Source of the DNA: Pigmentiphaga sp.
GTDB taxonomy: Bacteria > Pseudomonadota > Gammaproteobacteria > Burkholderiales > Burkholderiaceae_B
Assembly (NCBI GenBank): GCA_023228945.1
Contig: JALOAI010000027.1
Coordinates: forward strand, 8,076-72,075
DNA: 64,000 bases
Direction: 5' to 3'
Part shown: piece after piece, positions 35,956 to 43,855 of the stretch
Position numbering within the stretch: position 1 is the stretch's first letter
How the letters are laid out: each line of letters starts with the position of its first letter
The notes under the pieces: model-generated
The model's database searches: none
What the model was told of the DNA's origin: nothing
Seen by the model: the letters and a program-made list of their open reading frames with translations, nothing else
Made by a program: the position numbers and the translations under genes

Positions 35956-36710
35956 GGCGCGGCCTCGGTCGGGGCGCGTTCCTCGCGCTCCTGGCGGAAG
36001 AAGGCGCGCACGCGCGGGTCGGCATGCTCGCCAAAGAGGTCCTCGGCGTTGCCTTCGAGGAGGATGCGGCCCTGGTCCAGGAACAGCAGCCGCCCGCCCA
36101 CGGCCCGCGCCAGATAGAGGTCGTGGGTGACGCAGAGCATCGACACGCCGTCGCGGCGCAATTGCTGCAGGATGTTGACGACTTCACGCGCCATCAGGGG
36201 ATCCAGGGCCGAGGTGGGCTCGTCGAAGAACAGCACGGCGGGATCCATGGCCAGCGCGCGGGCGATCGCCACGCGCTGCTTTTGGCCACCAGACAACTGG
36301 CTGGGGTACTTGCGCTCATGCTCGACCATGTTCATGCGGCGTAACTCCTGCCGGGCGCGTTCATCGGCTTCGGCGGCGGACATGCCGCGCAGCTTGCGCA
36401 GCCCGAGGGTGACGTTTTGCAGCGCGGTGAGGTGGCGGTACAGGGCGAAATGCTGGAAGACGAAGCCGATGCGCTGGCGCAGCGCCCGAACGTCGGTATC
36501 GGGGCGGAGGATGTCTTCACCCTGGAAAATGACTTGTCCGGAGGTGGGCGTGGCGAGCCGGTTCAGGCAGCGCAAGAGGGTGGACTTGCCCGATCCCGAT
36601 GGCCCCATCACGACCTTGAGTTCGCCCTCCGCCAGATCGAAGTCGACGCCGTCGAGGGCGTTGCGGCCCTCGTAGGTCATGATCAGGTTGCGCACCGTCA
36701 GCAGGGGCAT
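35952..36710 (-). CDS. Amino acid ABC transporter ATP-binding protein
   Basis: The 252-residue protein has Walker A VMGPSGSGKSTLLRCLNRL, the signature QLSGGQKQRVAIARALAMD, Walker B AVLFFDEPTSALD and the switch histidine in CVTHDLYLARA. This is the GlnQ/HisP family. It sits between two permease genes, six bases after the first one and overlapping the second by four. Confidence 0.94.
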   Translation of the reverse strand: MPLLTVRNLIMTYEGRNALDGVDFDLAEGELKVVMGPSGSGKSTLLRCLNRLATPTSGQVIFQGEDILRPDTDVRALRQRIGFVFQHFALYRHLTALQNVTLGLRKLRGMSAAEADERARQELRRMNMVEHERKYPSQLSGGQKQRVAIARALAMDPAVLFFDEPTSALDPLMAREVVNILQQLRRDGVSMLCVTHDLYLARAVGGRLLFLDQGRILLEGNAEDLFGEHADPRVRAFFRQEREERAPTEAAP

Positions 36711-36716
36711 GGTTCT

Positions 36717-37370
36717 TCAGTGTCCGGTCAGCCCGGGAACGCGGTAGCGCTTTTCGAGCGCCCAGACCGCGGAGACCAGGATCTTGTAGATGGCGAAGTA
36801 CAGCAGCCCGACGCCCAGGTAGATCTCTACGCCGCGCAGCGTGGCGGCCGAGAGCGCCATGGCTTCTTTCATGACGTCGGGGATGCCCACCGTATAGGCG
36901 AAGGGCGAATATTTGAGCACGGTGGTGAACTCGTTGATCATGCCGGGCACGGCAAAGCGCAGCATCTGCGGCAGTTCGATGTGCAGCAGCACCTGCAGCC
37001 GGCTCATACCCATGGCCTCGGCGGCCAGGACCTCATTGCGATCGACCGAATCGAAGGCGCCGCGGAACACTTCGCCCAGGTAGGCGCCGGCGATCACGCC
37101 CAGGCTGAGCATCATCGACACCAGGGGCGGCACGCGCAGGCCCAGATTGGGCAGACCGAAGAACACGATGAACAGCAGCACCAGCACCGGCAGGCCGCGG
37201 AAGACGTAGGTAAAGGTGCGCAGCAACGGTTGGAGTGGCCGCCAGTCCAGGCGGTAGAGCATGGCGATCGCCAGCCCCACGACCATACCGGTGGCGCTGC
37301 AGGCCACAGTGACCATCAGCGTATAGCCGGTGCCCTTGAACAGCAGCGCCAGGATCTGCAGGAAATCCAT
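36717..37370 (-). CDS. Amino acid ABC transporter permease
   Basis: The 217-residue HisMQ-type permease has FTYVFRGLPVLVLLFIVFFG and the EAA loop DRNEVLAAEAMGMSRLQVLL. Five hydrophobic segments are visible. It follows the substrate-binding protein gene after a 190-bp gap that holds a tandem repeat, and precedes the ATPase gene. Confidence 0.92.
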   Translation of the reverse strand: MDFLQILALLFKGTGYTLMVTVACSATGMVVGLAIAMLYRLDWRPLQPLLRTFTYVFRGLPVLVLLFIVFFGLPNLGLRVPPLVSMMLSLGVIAGAYLGEVFRGAFDSVDRNEVLAAEAMGMSRLQVLLHIELPQMLRFAVPGMINEFTTVLKYSPFAYTVGIPDVMKEAMALSAATLRGVEIYLGVGLLYFAIYKILVSAVWALEKRYRVPGLTGH

Positions 37371-37404
37371 CGTCCAGTGGTCGTTTTTTCAGCCTCCGCG
37401 CGGC

Positions 37405-37543
37405 CGCCCGAAGGAGGCTGAAGCCCCCTCGGGGGGCAGCGAACGCAGTGAGCGTGGGGGCAGTTTTATCTTTCCGCTCGGTCGCCCGAAGGAGGCTGAA
37501 GCGCCCTTGGGGGGCAGCGAACGCAGTGAGCGTGGGGGCAGTT
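37405..37543. repeat. Two tandem copies of a 61-bp intergenic repeat (78-bp period)
   Basis: Copies at 37405-37465 and 37483-37543 share CGCCCGAAGGAGGCTGAAGC, a GC hairpin (CCCCT/GGGGGG), GCAGCGAACGCAGTGAGCGT and GGGGGCAGTT, with three substitutions. They lie between the substrate-binding protein gene and the first permease gene of one operon. The motif resembles a dispersed intergenic repeat seen in Bordetella and Achromobacter relatives; a role in mRNA processing that separates binding-protein expression from permease expression is possible. Confidence 0.8.
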
Positions 37544-37560
37544 TCATCTCAGGCGCTAGT

Positions 37561-38304
37561 TCAATCGAGCCATTTGTCGATCAGGGCCTGGCGGTCTTCG
37601 GGCTTGAGTTCGTTGCTAAGGTATTCGTCGACGTCTTCGCGCAGCTTGCTGCCTTTGGGAAAGGCGAAGCCGAAACGATCGAAGCCGGTGAACACGTAGC
37701 TGTCGCGCACGGGCAGCGTTTTGCGGTACACCGAGGCCACCGTGCCGTCGAGAAAGGCGAGGTCTAGGTTGCCGTTCTGCAGATCGGCCAGCACTTCGTT
37801 GTACGAGGGATAGAGCTTGACCTGGTCGAGGTTGTAGATGCCCTTGGGCTGCAGATCGTTGCGAATGAAGTCGCTGTAGGCCATGCCGCGCGGATAGCCG
37901 ATGCTGTATTGCTTGAGTTCGGAAAGGTCGTCCAGCTCGATGTTGCGGCTGTTCAGGCTGACCAAGTTCCAGGTGTTCTCCATATAGGGCTGGGAGAAAT
38001 CCATCACTTCCTTGCGGGCATCGGTGATCGAAATCCCTGAAAAAGCGACATCGACCTGTTTGCTGACCACCGCGCCCAGCATGCCTTGCCAATCGTAGGC
38101 GGTGATCTGCAAAGTGCAGCCGCGAGCCTTGCAATAGCCTTCGAAGAGTTCGAGGTCGAGCCCGACGGTACGGCCGTTTTCTTCATACAAATTGGGCGGC
38201 GAAGCCGGGGTCACGGCAACCCGAATGACGTTGTCGGCGTCTTTGGAAGAGCAGCCGGCCAAGAACAACAGGACGATACCGAGCAGAGCGGTGATGCCAC
38301 GCAT
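37561..38304 (-). CDS. Amino acid ABC transporter substrate-binding lipoprotein
   Basis: The 247-residue protein has a lipobox (FLAGC, Cys18) and the family-3 solute-binding pattern: IRVAVTPASPPNLYEENGRT, VGLDLELFEGYCKARG, VDVAFSGISITDARKEVMDF. It ends EDRQALIDKWLD. It captures an amino acid in the periplasm for the permease/ATPase encoded downstream. It is the first gene of the operon and is divergent from the glycine riboswitch-dadA unit, which hints at glycine or D-amino-acid uptake; this is inference. Confidence 0.92.
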   Translation of the reverse strand: MRGITALLGIVLLFLAGCSSKDADNVIRVAVTPASPPNLYEENGRTVGLDLELFEGYCKARGCTLQITAYDWQGMLGAVVSKQVDVAFSGISITDARKEVMDFSQPYMENTWNLVSLNSRNIELDDLSELKQYSIGYPRGMAYSDFIRNDLQPKGIYNLDQVKLYPSYNEVLADLQNGNLDLAFLDGTVASVYRKTLPVRDSYVFTGFDRFGFAFPKGSKLREDVDEYLSNELKPEDRQALIDKWLD

Positions 38305-38483
38305 GGGTGCCTCGCTTGTGGGGATGAAGAAGACGTGCCAAAAAAACCAGCTCAGCGATGGTAGCAGACTCTTTTTGTGCCCGGAATCACCGAAATATGG
38401 GAGATGTTGTTATGATTGCCGTTGTGGCGATACGCTAGACAGCGTAGCGTCTACATTGCGTCCGGCAAAGTGCCGGCGTGGGA

Positions 38484-38680
38484 TCGGGAGAGTTCGTGCC
38501 AGTTTGCGCTGGCCGGCGCCGAAGGAGCAACCGCCCCGGAATCTCTCAGGCCAATGGACCGGACCACGAGCGAACGCACTCTGAAGAGAACTGGGCGGCA
38601 TCGTCGGCCCAGCGCACCGAAGGAGCAAGCGAGGCGTCCTCCACGCCTCGTGAATCTCTCAGGTTCCAAACAGAGGGGGT
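38484..38680 (+). ncRNA. Tandem glycine riboswitch (gcvT element)
   Basis: Two aptamers lie in series. The first runs from GGGAGAGTTC through GCGCCGAAGGAGCAACC to GAATCTCTCAGG (about 38487-38550). The second runs from TCTGAAGAGAACTGGG through GCACCGAAGGAGCAAGC to GAATCTCTCAGG (about 38580-38663). Both carry the conserved GCCGAAGGAGCAA-type core and the CUCUCAGG closing. A hairpin near 38687-38705 may form the expression platform. It ends about 55 nt before the dadA-like start and should switch that gene on when glycine is high. Confidence 0.95.
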
Positions 38681-38733
38681 GTCCGTCACACAGCCGTGTG
38701 CGGGCTACTTTCCCCGACGGTTGGAGCCTATTC

Positions 38734-39993
38734 ATGAAATCCCTCGCAGTCATCGGTGGTGGCATCACGGGTGTTACCACGGCCTACGCGCTCGTCCGGC
38801 GCGGATTCGACGTCACCTTGTTCGAGCGGCATCGCTACGCCGCCATGGAAACCTCGTTCGCCAATGGCGGGCAACTGTCGGCCTCCAACGCCGAGGTATG
38901 GAACCACCCCTCGACCCTGCTCAAAGGCATCAAGTGGATGCTCAAGAGCGACGCGCCGCTGCTGGTCAACCCCAAGCCCAGCTGGCACAAGCTGTCGTGG
39001 TTCGCGGAATTCATCGCCAAGCTGCCGCAATATGAACGCAACACCGTGGAAACCGCGCGCCTGGCCATCGTGGCACGGCAGCATTTGTTTTCCTGGGCCG
39101 AAGCCGAGGGCATCGATTTCGACCTGAAGCGCGAAGGGATCCTGCACATCTATCGCGACAAGGCCGGCTTCGACCACGCCGCGCGGGTGTCGCAGTTGCT
39201 GGCTCGTGGCGGGCTCGAGCGGCGTGCCGTCACGCCATCCGAAATGCGCCAGATCGAGCCGACGCTGGCGGGCGATTACTACGGTGGTTACTACACCGAG
39301 AGCGATTCCACCGGCGACATCCATCGCTTCACCATGGGTCTGGCGGCGGCCGCCGCCAGATTGGGCGTCGCTTGCCGCTACGATCAAGACGTCCGGGAAG
39401 TGCGCCGCGACGGCGGGCGGATTACCGTGGCCGTCGGGGCGGGCGATGGCCTGGCGCGCTCATCCTTCGATGGGGTCGTGATCTGCGCCGGTACGGCCAG
39501 CCGCGCACTGGCGGCCAGCCTTGGCGATCGGGTGAATGTCTACCCCGTAAAGGGCTACTCCATCACGGTCAACCTCGAAGACGAAGCCAGCCGGCTGGCC
39601 GCGCCCAACGTCAGCCTGCTCGACGACGAAACCAAATTGGTCAGCAGCCGGCTGGGGCCCGATCGCTTCCGCGTGGCGGGCACGGCCGAATTCAACGGCT
39701 TCAATCGCGACATCCGCGCCGACCGCATCCGGCCGCTGGTGGAATGGGTGCAGCATTGCTTCCCGGGCGTCAACACGCACAACGTGGTGCCCTGGGCCGG
39801 CTTGCGCCCCATGATGCCCGACATGATGCCGCGAGTGGGGCGTGGCCGGGCGCCGGGGGTGTTCTACAACACCGGGCATGGCCATTTGGGCTGGACATTG
39901 TCCGCCGCCACCGCGGATCTGGTTGCGGAGGTGGTGCAAGGCACCATGGAGCAGCCGGCGGTGCCGGTGCGCCAGCCGGCGGTGGCGGGGTAG
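38734..39993 (+). CDS. dadA: D-amino acid dehydrogenase (DadA-like FAD enzyme)
   Basis: The 419-residue flavoprotein starts MKSLAVIGGGITGVTTAYAL with the FAD dinucleotide motif, has the DadA-type MLKSDAPLLVNPKPSWHKLS, NVYPVKGYSITVNL, and ends in the GHGHLGWTLSAATADLVAE flavin motif. It oxidatively deaminates D-amino acids (or glycine) and passes electrons to the respiratory chain. TTGGAG precedes the ATG. The tandem glycine riboswitch upstream suggests that glycine itself, or a product co-metabolised with it, is the physiological substrate. Confidence 0.9.
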   Translation: MKSLAVIGGGITGVTTAYALVRRGFDVTLFERHRYAAMETSFANGGQLSASNAEVWNHPSTLLKGIKWMLKSDAPLLVNPKPSWHKLSWFAEFIAKLPQYERNTVETARLAIVARQHLFSWAEAEGIDFDLKREGILHIYRDKAGFDHAARVSQLLARGGLERRAVTPSEMRQIEPTLAGDYYGGYYTESDSTGDIHRFTMGLAAAAARLGVACRYDQDVREVRRDGGRITVAVGAGDGLARSSFDGVVICAGTASRALAASLGDRVNVYPVKGYSITVNLEDEASRLAAPNVSLLDDETKLVSSRLGPDRFRVAGTAEFNGFNRDIRADRIRPLVEWVQHCFPGVNTHNVVPWAGLRPMMPDMMPRVGRGRAPGVFYNTGHGHLGWTLSAATADLVAEVVQGTMEQPAVPVRQPAVAG

Positions 39994-40074
39994 CTTCCAT
40001 TTCGGGGCCGACGCTTGGCGGCCTGGCCCGGAGCAAGCGCCATCGCGCCTTACGGGAACGTACGCCGCCCGTTT

Positions 40075-41208
40075 TCAGCCCTGGGCGCCGCGGTTTCGGG
40101 CGCCGAGCGACAGGCAGGCTTGCAGGACCGCCACCCGGCTTTGGGCCGCCACCATGCCGCGCCAGGTGTCGTCATCCTGGTAGAACGCTGCCACCATGTC
40201 CTGACGGATGCGGTCGGCCAGGTCGGGGGGGGCCTCGGGATGGCCATGCAACCAGTGATCACCGCGCACCGCATCGAGGAAATTCTCATAGGGTACGGTG
40301 CCGAACTCCAGGGCGATGCTGAGCAACTCGGTGTCGGGACATTCCTCCTGCGCGCTCAAGGTCAGGAAGCCGAGTACTTGCTCCGAAGCCGAGCCGCCCT
40401 CCCACGCCGCCACGACGTCGGCGCCCCAGGTGGCGCGACCGGCGGCCAGGGCCGTCGCGTTGGGCGGGCCGGCGTGGATTTTTTCGCCGTGCCCCCAGGG
40501 GCCGAGACCGGTGTGCAGGTCGACCCAGGCCAGAGCAGGCCGTGCGGCGGCATGGCGGCGCAAAAGATCGCGTACCACCCGGTTGCTCCAGGTGGGTCGG
40601 TTGCCCGCATAGAACATGCCATCCGGGTGGTTGCGCTGGCCAGCGGTAACGGCTTGCCGATACGCCGCCGCGCCATGCTGCGCAATATAGGCCTGGAGGG
40701 CCTGGGTGACCTCGTGAGCGGGCGGCCAAGTGGCCGGCAGCAGAAGGTCATGCAGGTCGGCATACGCCAGGTTGGCGTCGCGCGGTGGCGCCGCGAAATC
40801 GAGGAAGTTGCGGTTAAGGTCGACGTTGTCCTCGTTGGCGCGGCGCCAATAGGAGAAGCCGTGGGGATTGAGCGCATGCAGAAACAGCAGATCGACCCCC
40901 TGGCGCGAAGCCTTGGCCAGGAGATCGGCGTCGTTGAGCATCGCGACTTGGCAACCCGAGCCGCAGATCCCCTCGACGCCATGGATTCCGGAAGACACCA
41001 CGACCAGGGGACCGCCAGGCTGTTCGCTGGGCAGCAGGGCGGCGTCCAGCGCCAGCTCCTCTCCCTCGCGGCCCAGGTGGCCGGGCAGGACATGATGCTC
41101 CAGCGTGGCGGTAGCCTGGCTGGCAACGCGCAGGAAGTTGGCGCGGGCCTGCGCATAGCTGGGGCTGAAGTCCGCCTGGGGGCGGGGCGCGGCGAAAGCG
41201 GGGCTCAT
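40075..41208 (-). CDS. M14-like metallocarboxypeptidase, DUF2817 family
   Basis: The 377-residue protein has VVVSSGIHGVEGICGSGCQ (zinc H-x-x-E), LLFLHALNPHGFSYWRRANE, DNVDLNRNFLDF, and the third zinc histidine in LAWVDLHTGLGPWGHGE. It ends without a signal peptide, so it is cytoplasmic. Its ATG overlaps the stop of the Bug receptor gene (41205-41208), so the two are translationally coupled: the receptor may bring in the peptide or amide that this enzyme cleaves. The substrate is unknown. Confidence 0.87.
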   Translation of the reverse strand: MSPAFAAPRPQADFSPSYAQARANFLRVASQATATLEHHVLPGHLGREGEELALDAALLPSEQPGGPLVVVSSGIHGVEGICGSGCQVAMLNDADLLAKASRQGVDLLFLHALNPHGFSYWRRANEDNVDLNRNFLDFAAPPRDANLAYADLHDLLLPATWPPAHEVTQALQAYIAQHGAAAYRQAVTAGQRNHPDGMFYAGNRPTWSNRVVRDLLRRHAAARPALAWVDLHTGLGPWGHGEKIHAGPPNATALAAGRATWGADVVAAWEGGSASEQVLGFLTLSAQEECPDTELLSIALEFGTVPYENFLDAVRGDHWLHGHPEAPPDLADRIRQDMVAAFYQDDDTWRGMVAAQSRVAVLQACLSLGARNRGAQG

Positions 41209-42197
41209 TGCGGCTGGAATCCGATTTTTTCGATGATGGAGGACCAGGTCTCCGAAGCCTGCCGGATATTGCTCCGCACGCCGTCGGGACCGGTGTAGTC
41301 GGGCTCCATCCCCAGGGCGGCGAGTTTGTCGCGCAGGCCGGGATCCTGCAGCACGCGGCTCAAGGCGGTGTTGTAGCGCTGAATGACATCCTCGGGCGTA
41401 CCGGCCGGCGCGAACAGAGACAGGAAGTTGGACAGCTCCAGTCCCTCGATGCCTTCCTCGATGAAGGTGGGGACATTGGGCAGTAGCGGCGAGCGTTCGG
41501 TTCCGGAGACGGCGATGATGCGGATGCCGCCCGCTTGCTCATGCTGTAGAAGTTCGCTCGGGGCCGTGATGCCGGCATGGATCTGGCCGGCGAGAAGGTC
41601 TAGGGCCATAGGAGCGCCGCCCCGATAAGCGATCGGGTTGGCCTCGATATCGAGTTTGTCGGCGATCAGGTTCACGGCAAACTCGGGCACGCTGGCCGGC
41701 GCGGGTACGCCGACATTCGCCTGTTGCGCATTCTGGCGCGCCCAGGCGGCGAACTCCTGCAGATTGGTCGCCCGGGTGGACGGGTGGACGGCAAAGCCCA
41801 TGGCGATCTGCGCGACATTGCCGATCGGCGCAAGATCCGCGGCGGGATCGAAGCCGGGGTCTTTGGTGGTGAGAGGGATGATGACCACCGTATGATCGTT
41901 GGAGAGGAACAGCGTCTGGCCGTCGGGCGCCGCTTGCGTTAGCGCTATGGCCGCGATCTTGCCGCCCGCACCGGCACGGTTTTCTACGATAAAGGGTTGG
42001 TTCAGTTCCCGACCCAGGGCATCGGCCAAATGACGAGCAACGGCGTCGACGCCGCCGCCGGGCGCGAAGCCGACCAGAATGCGCACCGGGGCGGAGGACG
42101 ACTGGGCAAAGCAGGCGGTGCTGGCGGCCAGGCCGGTGGCGAGCGCCACGGTGTAGGCGCCGCGTTTCAGCCAGGAAAGGGGGGCAATGAAAGGCAT
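41205..42197 (-). CDS. Bug/TctC tripartite tricarboxylate transporter receptor
   Basis: The 330-residue protein has a signal peptide (SWLKRGAYTVALATGLAAST ending in ACFAQ) and the Bug features: VRILVGFAPGGGVDAVARHL, IVENRAGAGGKIAAIALTQA, APDGQTLFLSNDHTVVI and AGTPEDVIQRYNTAL. GAGGATACG before the ATG at 42197 fixes the start; a longer frame from 42272 is unlikely. These periplasmic receptors bind small carboxylates or amides. A LysR gene is divergent at 42360. Confidence 0.92.
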   Translation of the reverse strand: MPFIAPLSWLKRGAYTVALATGLAASTACFAQSSSAPVRILVGFAPGGGVDAVARHLADALGRELNQPFIVENRAGAGGKIAAIALTQAAPDGQTLFLSNDHTVVIIPLTTKDPGFDPAADLAPIGNVAQIAMGFAVHPSTRATNLQEFAAWARQNAQQANVGVPAPASVPEFAVNLIADKLDIEANPIAYRGGAPMALDLLAGQIHAGITAPSELLQHEQAGGIRIIAVSGTERSPLLPNVPTFIEEGIEGLELSNFLSLFAPAGTPEDVIQRYNTALSRVLQDPGLRDKLAALGMEPDYTGPDGVRSNIRQASETWSSIIEKIGFQPQ

Positions 42198-42359
42198 GGC
42201 GTATCCTCGGGTCCAGACGGGGTTGAAGGCAGAGCTGCGCGGCCGAGTGTAGGAAGCGAGGCAGAAAAACAAAAGACAAAAATCTAGGGGTATCGATAAA
42301 ATTATTTATTCACCCTGGTCATGCGGTGTCACAGATGCGGGCAAGGCCCGGGAGGGTCC

Positions 42360-43295
42360 ATGAACGGAGAGCCACAAGATTCTGGCCAGCGGCCGAAGTT
42401 GAACCTGAACCATCTGGCTGTTTTCCAGGTGGTTGCCGATTGCGGCAGCATCCGCGCGGCGGCGCGCCAGCTTGGTTTCACGCAGCCGGCCGTGACCTAT
42501 GTGATGCGCGAACTGGAGCGCAGTGCCGGAGCCGAACTGCTGCATCGGGGCAGCAAGGGTATCGTCCTCACCGAGCTGGGCGTGGCCTTGTATCGCCGGG
42601 CGCAATTGCTGCTCTCGGAAATGCGCCGAACCGAAGATGAGCTGGAACAACTGCGGGAGGGGATGGGCGGCAGCCTATGCGTGGCCTTCAGTTCGGGAGC
42701 GGCAATGCGTTTGATGGTGCCGACCCTGAATCGCTTTCGGCGCCTGCGCCCCGGTGTTCATCTTGAACTGCACGAAATCACTGTCATCGGTTGGCAGAAG
42801 CCATGGCAAAGTGGTGTTTATGACCTTGCGGTCATCAGTGAGTTGGACGATGTCGAGTCCGACGATGGGCTGCAGCGTCAGGTGCTGTTCACTTCGCCCA
42901 TGGTGGTAACGGCGAGGGAGGGTCATCCGCTGGCGGGCGCCCGTTCGCTTCTCGACCTGCGTTCTTGTGCCTGGGTGATGCCTGGCTACGGGCCACAATT
43001 GATGGCCAGATTGCTGCGGCGACTGGGCGCCCCACCGCCGCAAGACCTGATACTTTGCCAGTCGCTGCAGTTTTCGTTATCCATCCTGCGAGGCTCGGAT
43101 ACGCTTACGCTCTATTCGAGCGCGCTGCATGAGGATCCCCTCGTGTTCGGCGGATTGGTGGGCATTCCGGTCCAGGAGTGCCTGCCTTCTTTGCGCGTCT
43201 CTTTGGTGGTGCGCAACCCGGCCTCGCTGACTCCCGCGGCCCGTTTGTTCATACAATGCCTTACCGAGGAGTCGATGGAGGTGGCGCAGCCTTGA
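42360..43295 (+). CDS. LysR family transcriptional regulator
   Basis: The 311-residue protein has an N-terminal winged helix (LNHLAVFQVVADCGSIRAAA, then RQLGFTQPAVTYVMRELERS) and a LysR substrate domain resembling TdcA/AbgR-type regulators. GGGAGGG before the ATG supports the start. It is divergent from the Bug receptor and M14-like operon, the probable target, and its frame is intact, unlike two other LysR genes in this window. Confidence 0.9.
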   Translation: MNGEPQDSGQRPKLNLNHLAVFQVVADCGSIRAAARQLGFTQPAVTYVMRELERSAGAELLHRGSKGIVLTELGVALYRRAQLLLSEMRRTEDELEQLREGMGGSLCVAFSSGAAMRLMVPTLNRFRRLRPGVHLELHEITVIGWQKPWQSGVYDLAVISELDDVESDDGLQRQVLFTSPMVVTAREGHPLAGARSLLDLRSCAWVMPGYGPQLMARLLRRLGAPPPQDLILCQSLQFSLSILRGSDTLTLYSSALHEDPLVFGGLVGIPVQECLPSLRVSLVVRNPASLTPAARLFIQCLTEESMEVAQP

Positions 43296-43311
43296 ATCGC
43301 CGCGACCTGCT

Positions 43312-43803
43312 TTAGTCGGTGTCCGTCGCCGGCTGGCCCGCGTAGCGGCCGAGATCGTCGAGCAGGCGGATCAGGTTATTCCCGCCAATGGCATCGGCCA
43401 TCTCCTGCTGGGCCAGCGACACCGCCTCGCCGAAGGCGTCCAGCCACGCGAGGCCGCCCGGCGTGAAACGTACGATACGCACGCGCCTATCGGAAGGGTC
43501 GGCCACCCGCTCCACCAGGCCGAGCAGCACACATTGGTCGATGAGTTCCGTCATCGCGGCATTGGTCATCGCGGCACGGCGCGCCAATTCTGTGATGCGG
43601 GTACCGTCGAGATCGAGATGGCGCGTGAGGTTCACATGCGAGCGCCGCGTATGCGAGTGGCCCGCGGCGCTCATCAGTTCCATGACCCGTTCTTCGAACC
43701 GGTGTAGCGCGTTGCTGAGCGCCCGGCCGGGGTTGTGCGTACGCCAGCCGTAGGGCGGCGCATCGAGGGTGGCCGCCAGCGGGGAGTTTTGGCTTGCGTT
43801 CAT
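43312..43803 (-). CDS. MarR family transcriptional regulator
   Basis: The 163-residue protein has the MarR winged helix: ALHRFEERVMELMSAAGHSH, GTRITELARRAAMTNAAMTE, then the wing ERVADPSDRRVRIVRFTPGG. It is divergent from the hydroxyquinol pathway genes, with a 52-bp shared promoter (43804-43855), and is the likely aromatic-responsive repressor of that operon. An extended frame to 44169 overlaps the monooxygenase gene and is rejected. Confidence 0.9.
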   Translation of the reverse strand: MNASQNSPLAATLDAPPYGWRTHNPGRALSNALHRFEERVMELMSAAGHSHTRRSHVNLTRHLDLDGTRITELARRAAMTNAAMTELIDQCVLLGLVERVADPSDRRVRIVRFTPGGLAWLDAFGEAVSLAQQEMADAIGGNNLIRLLDDLGRYAGQPATDTD

Positions 43804-43855
43804 GAATATGCTTTGGTAGCCTAAGTAAATCCACTTAACCCAATAAGGATAGCGG

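Noticed and set aside
37405..37543. CRISPR array
   Set aside because: There are only two units with a short spacer and no cas genes; the repeat is a dispersed intergenic type.
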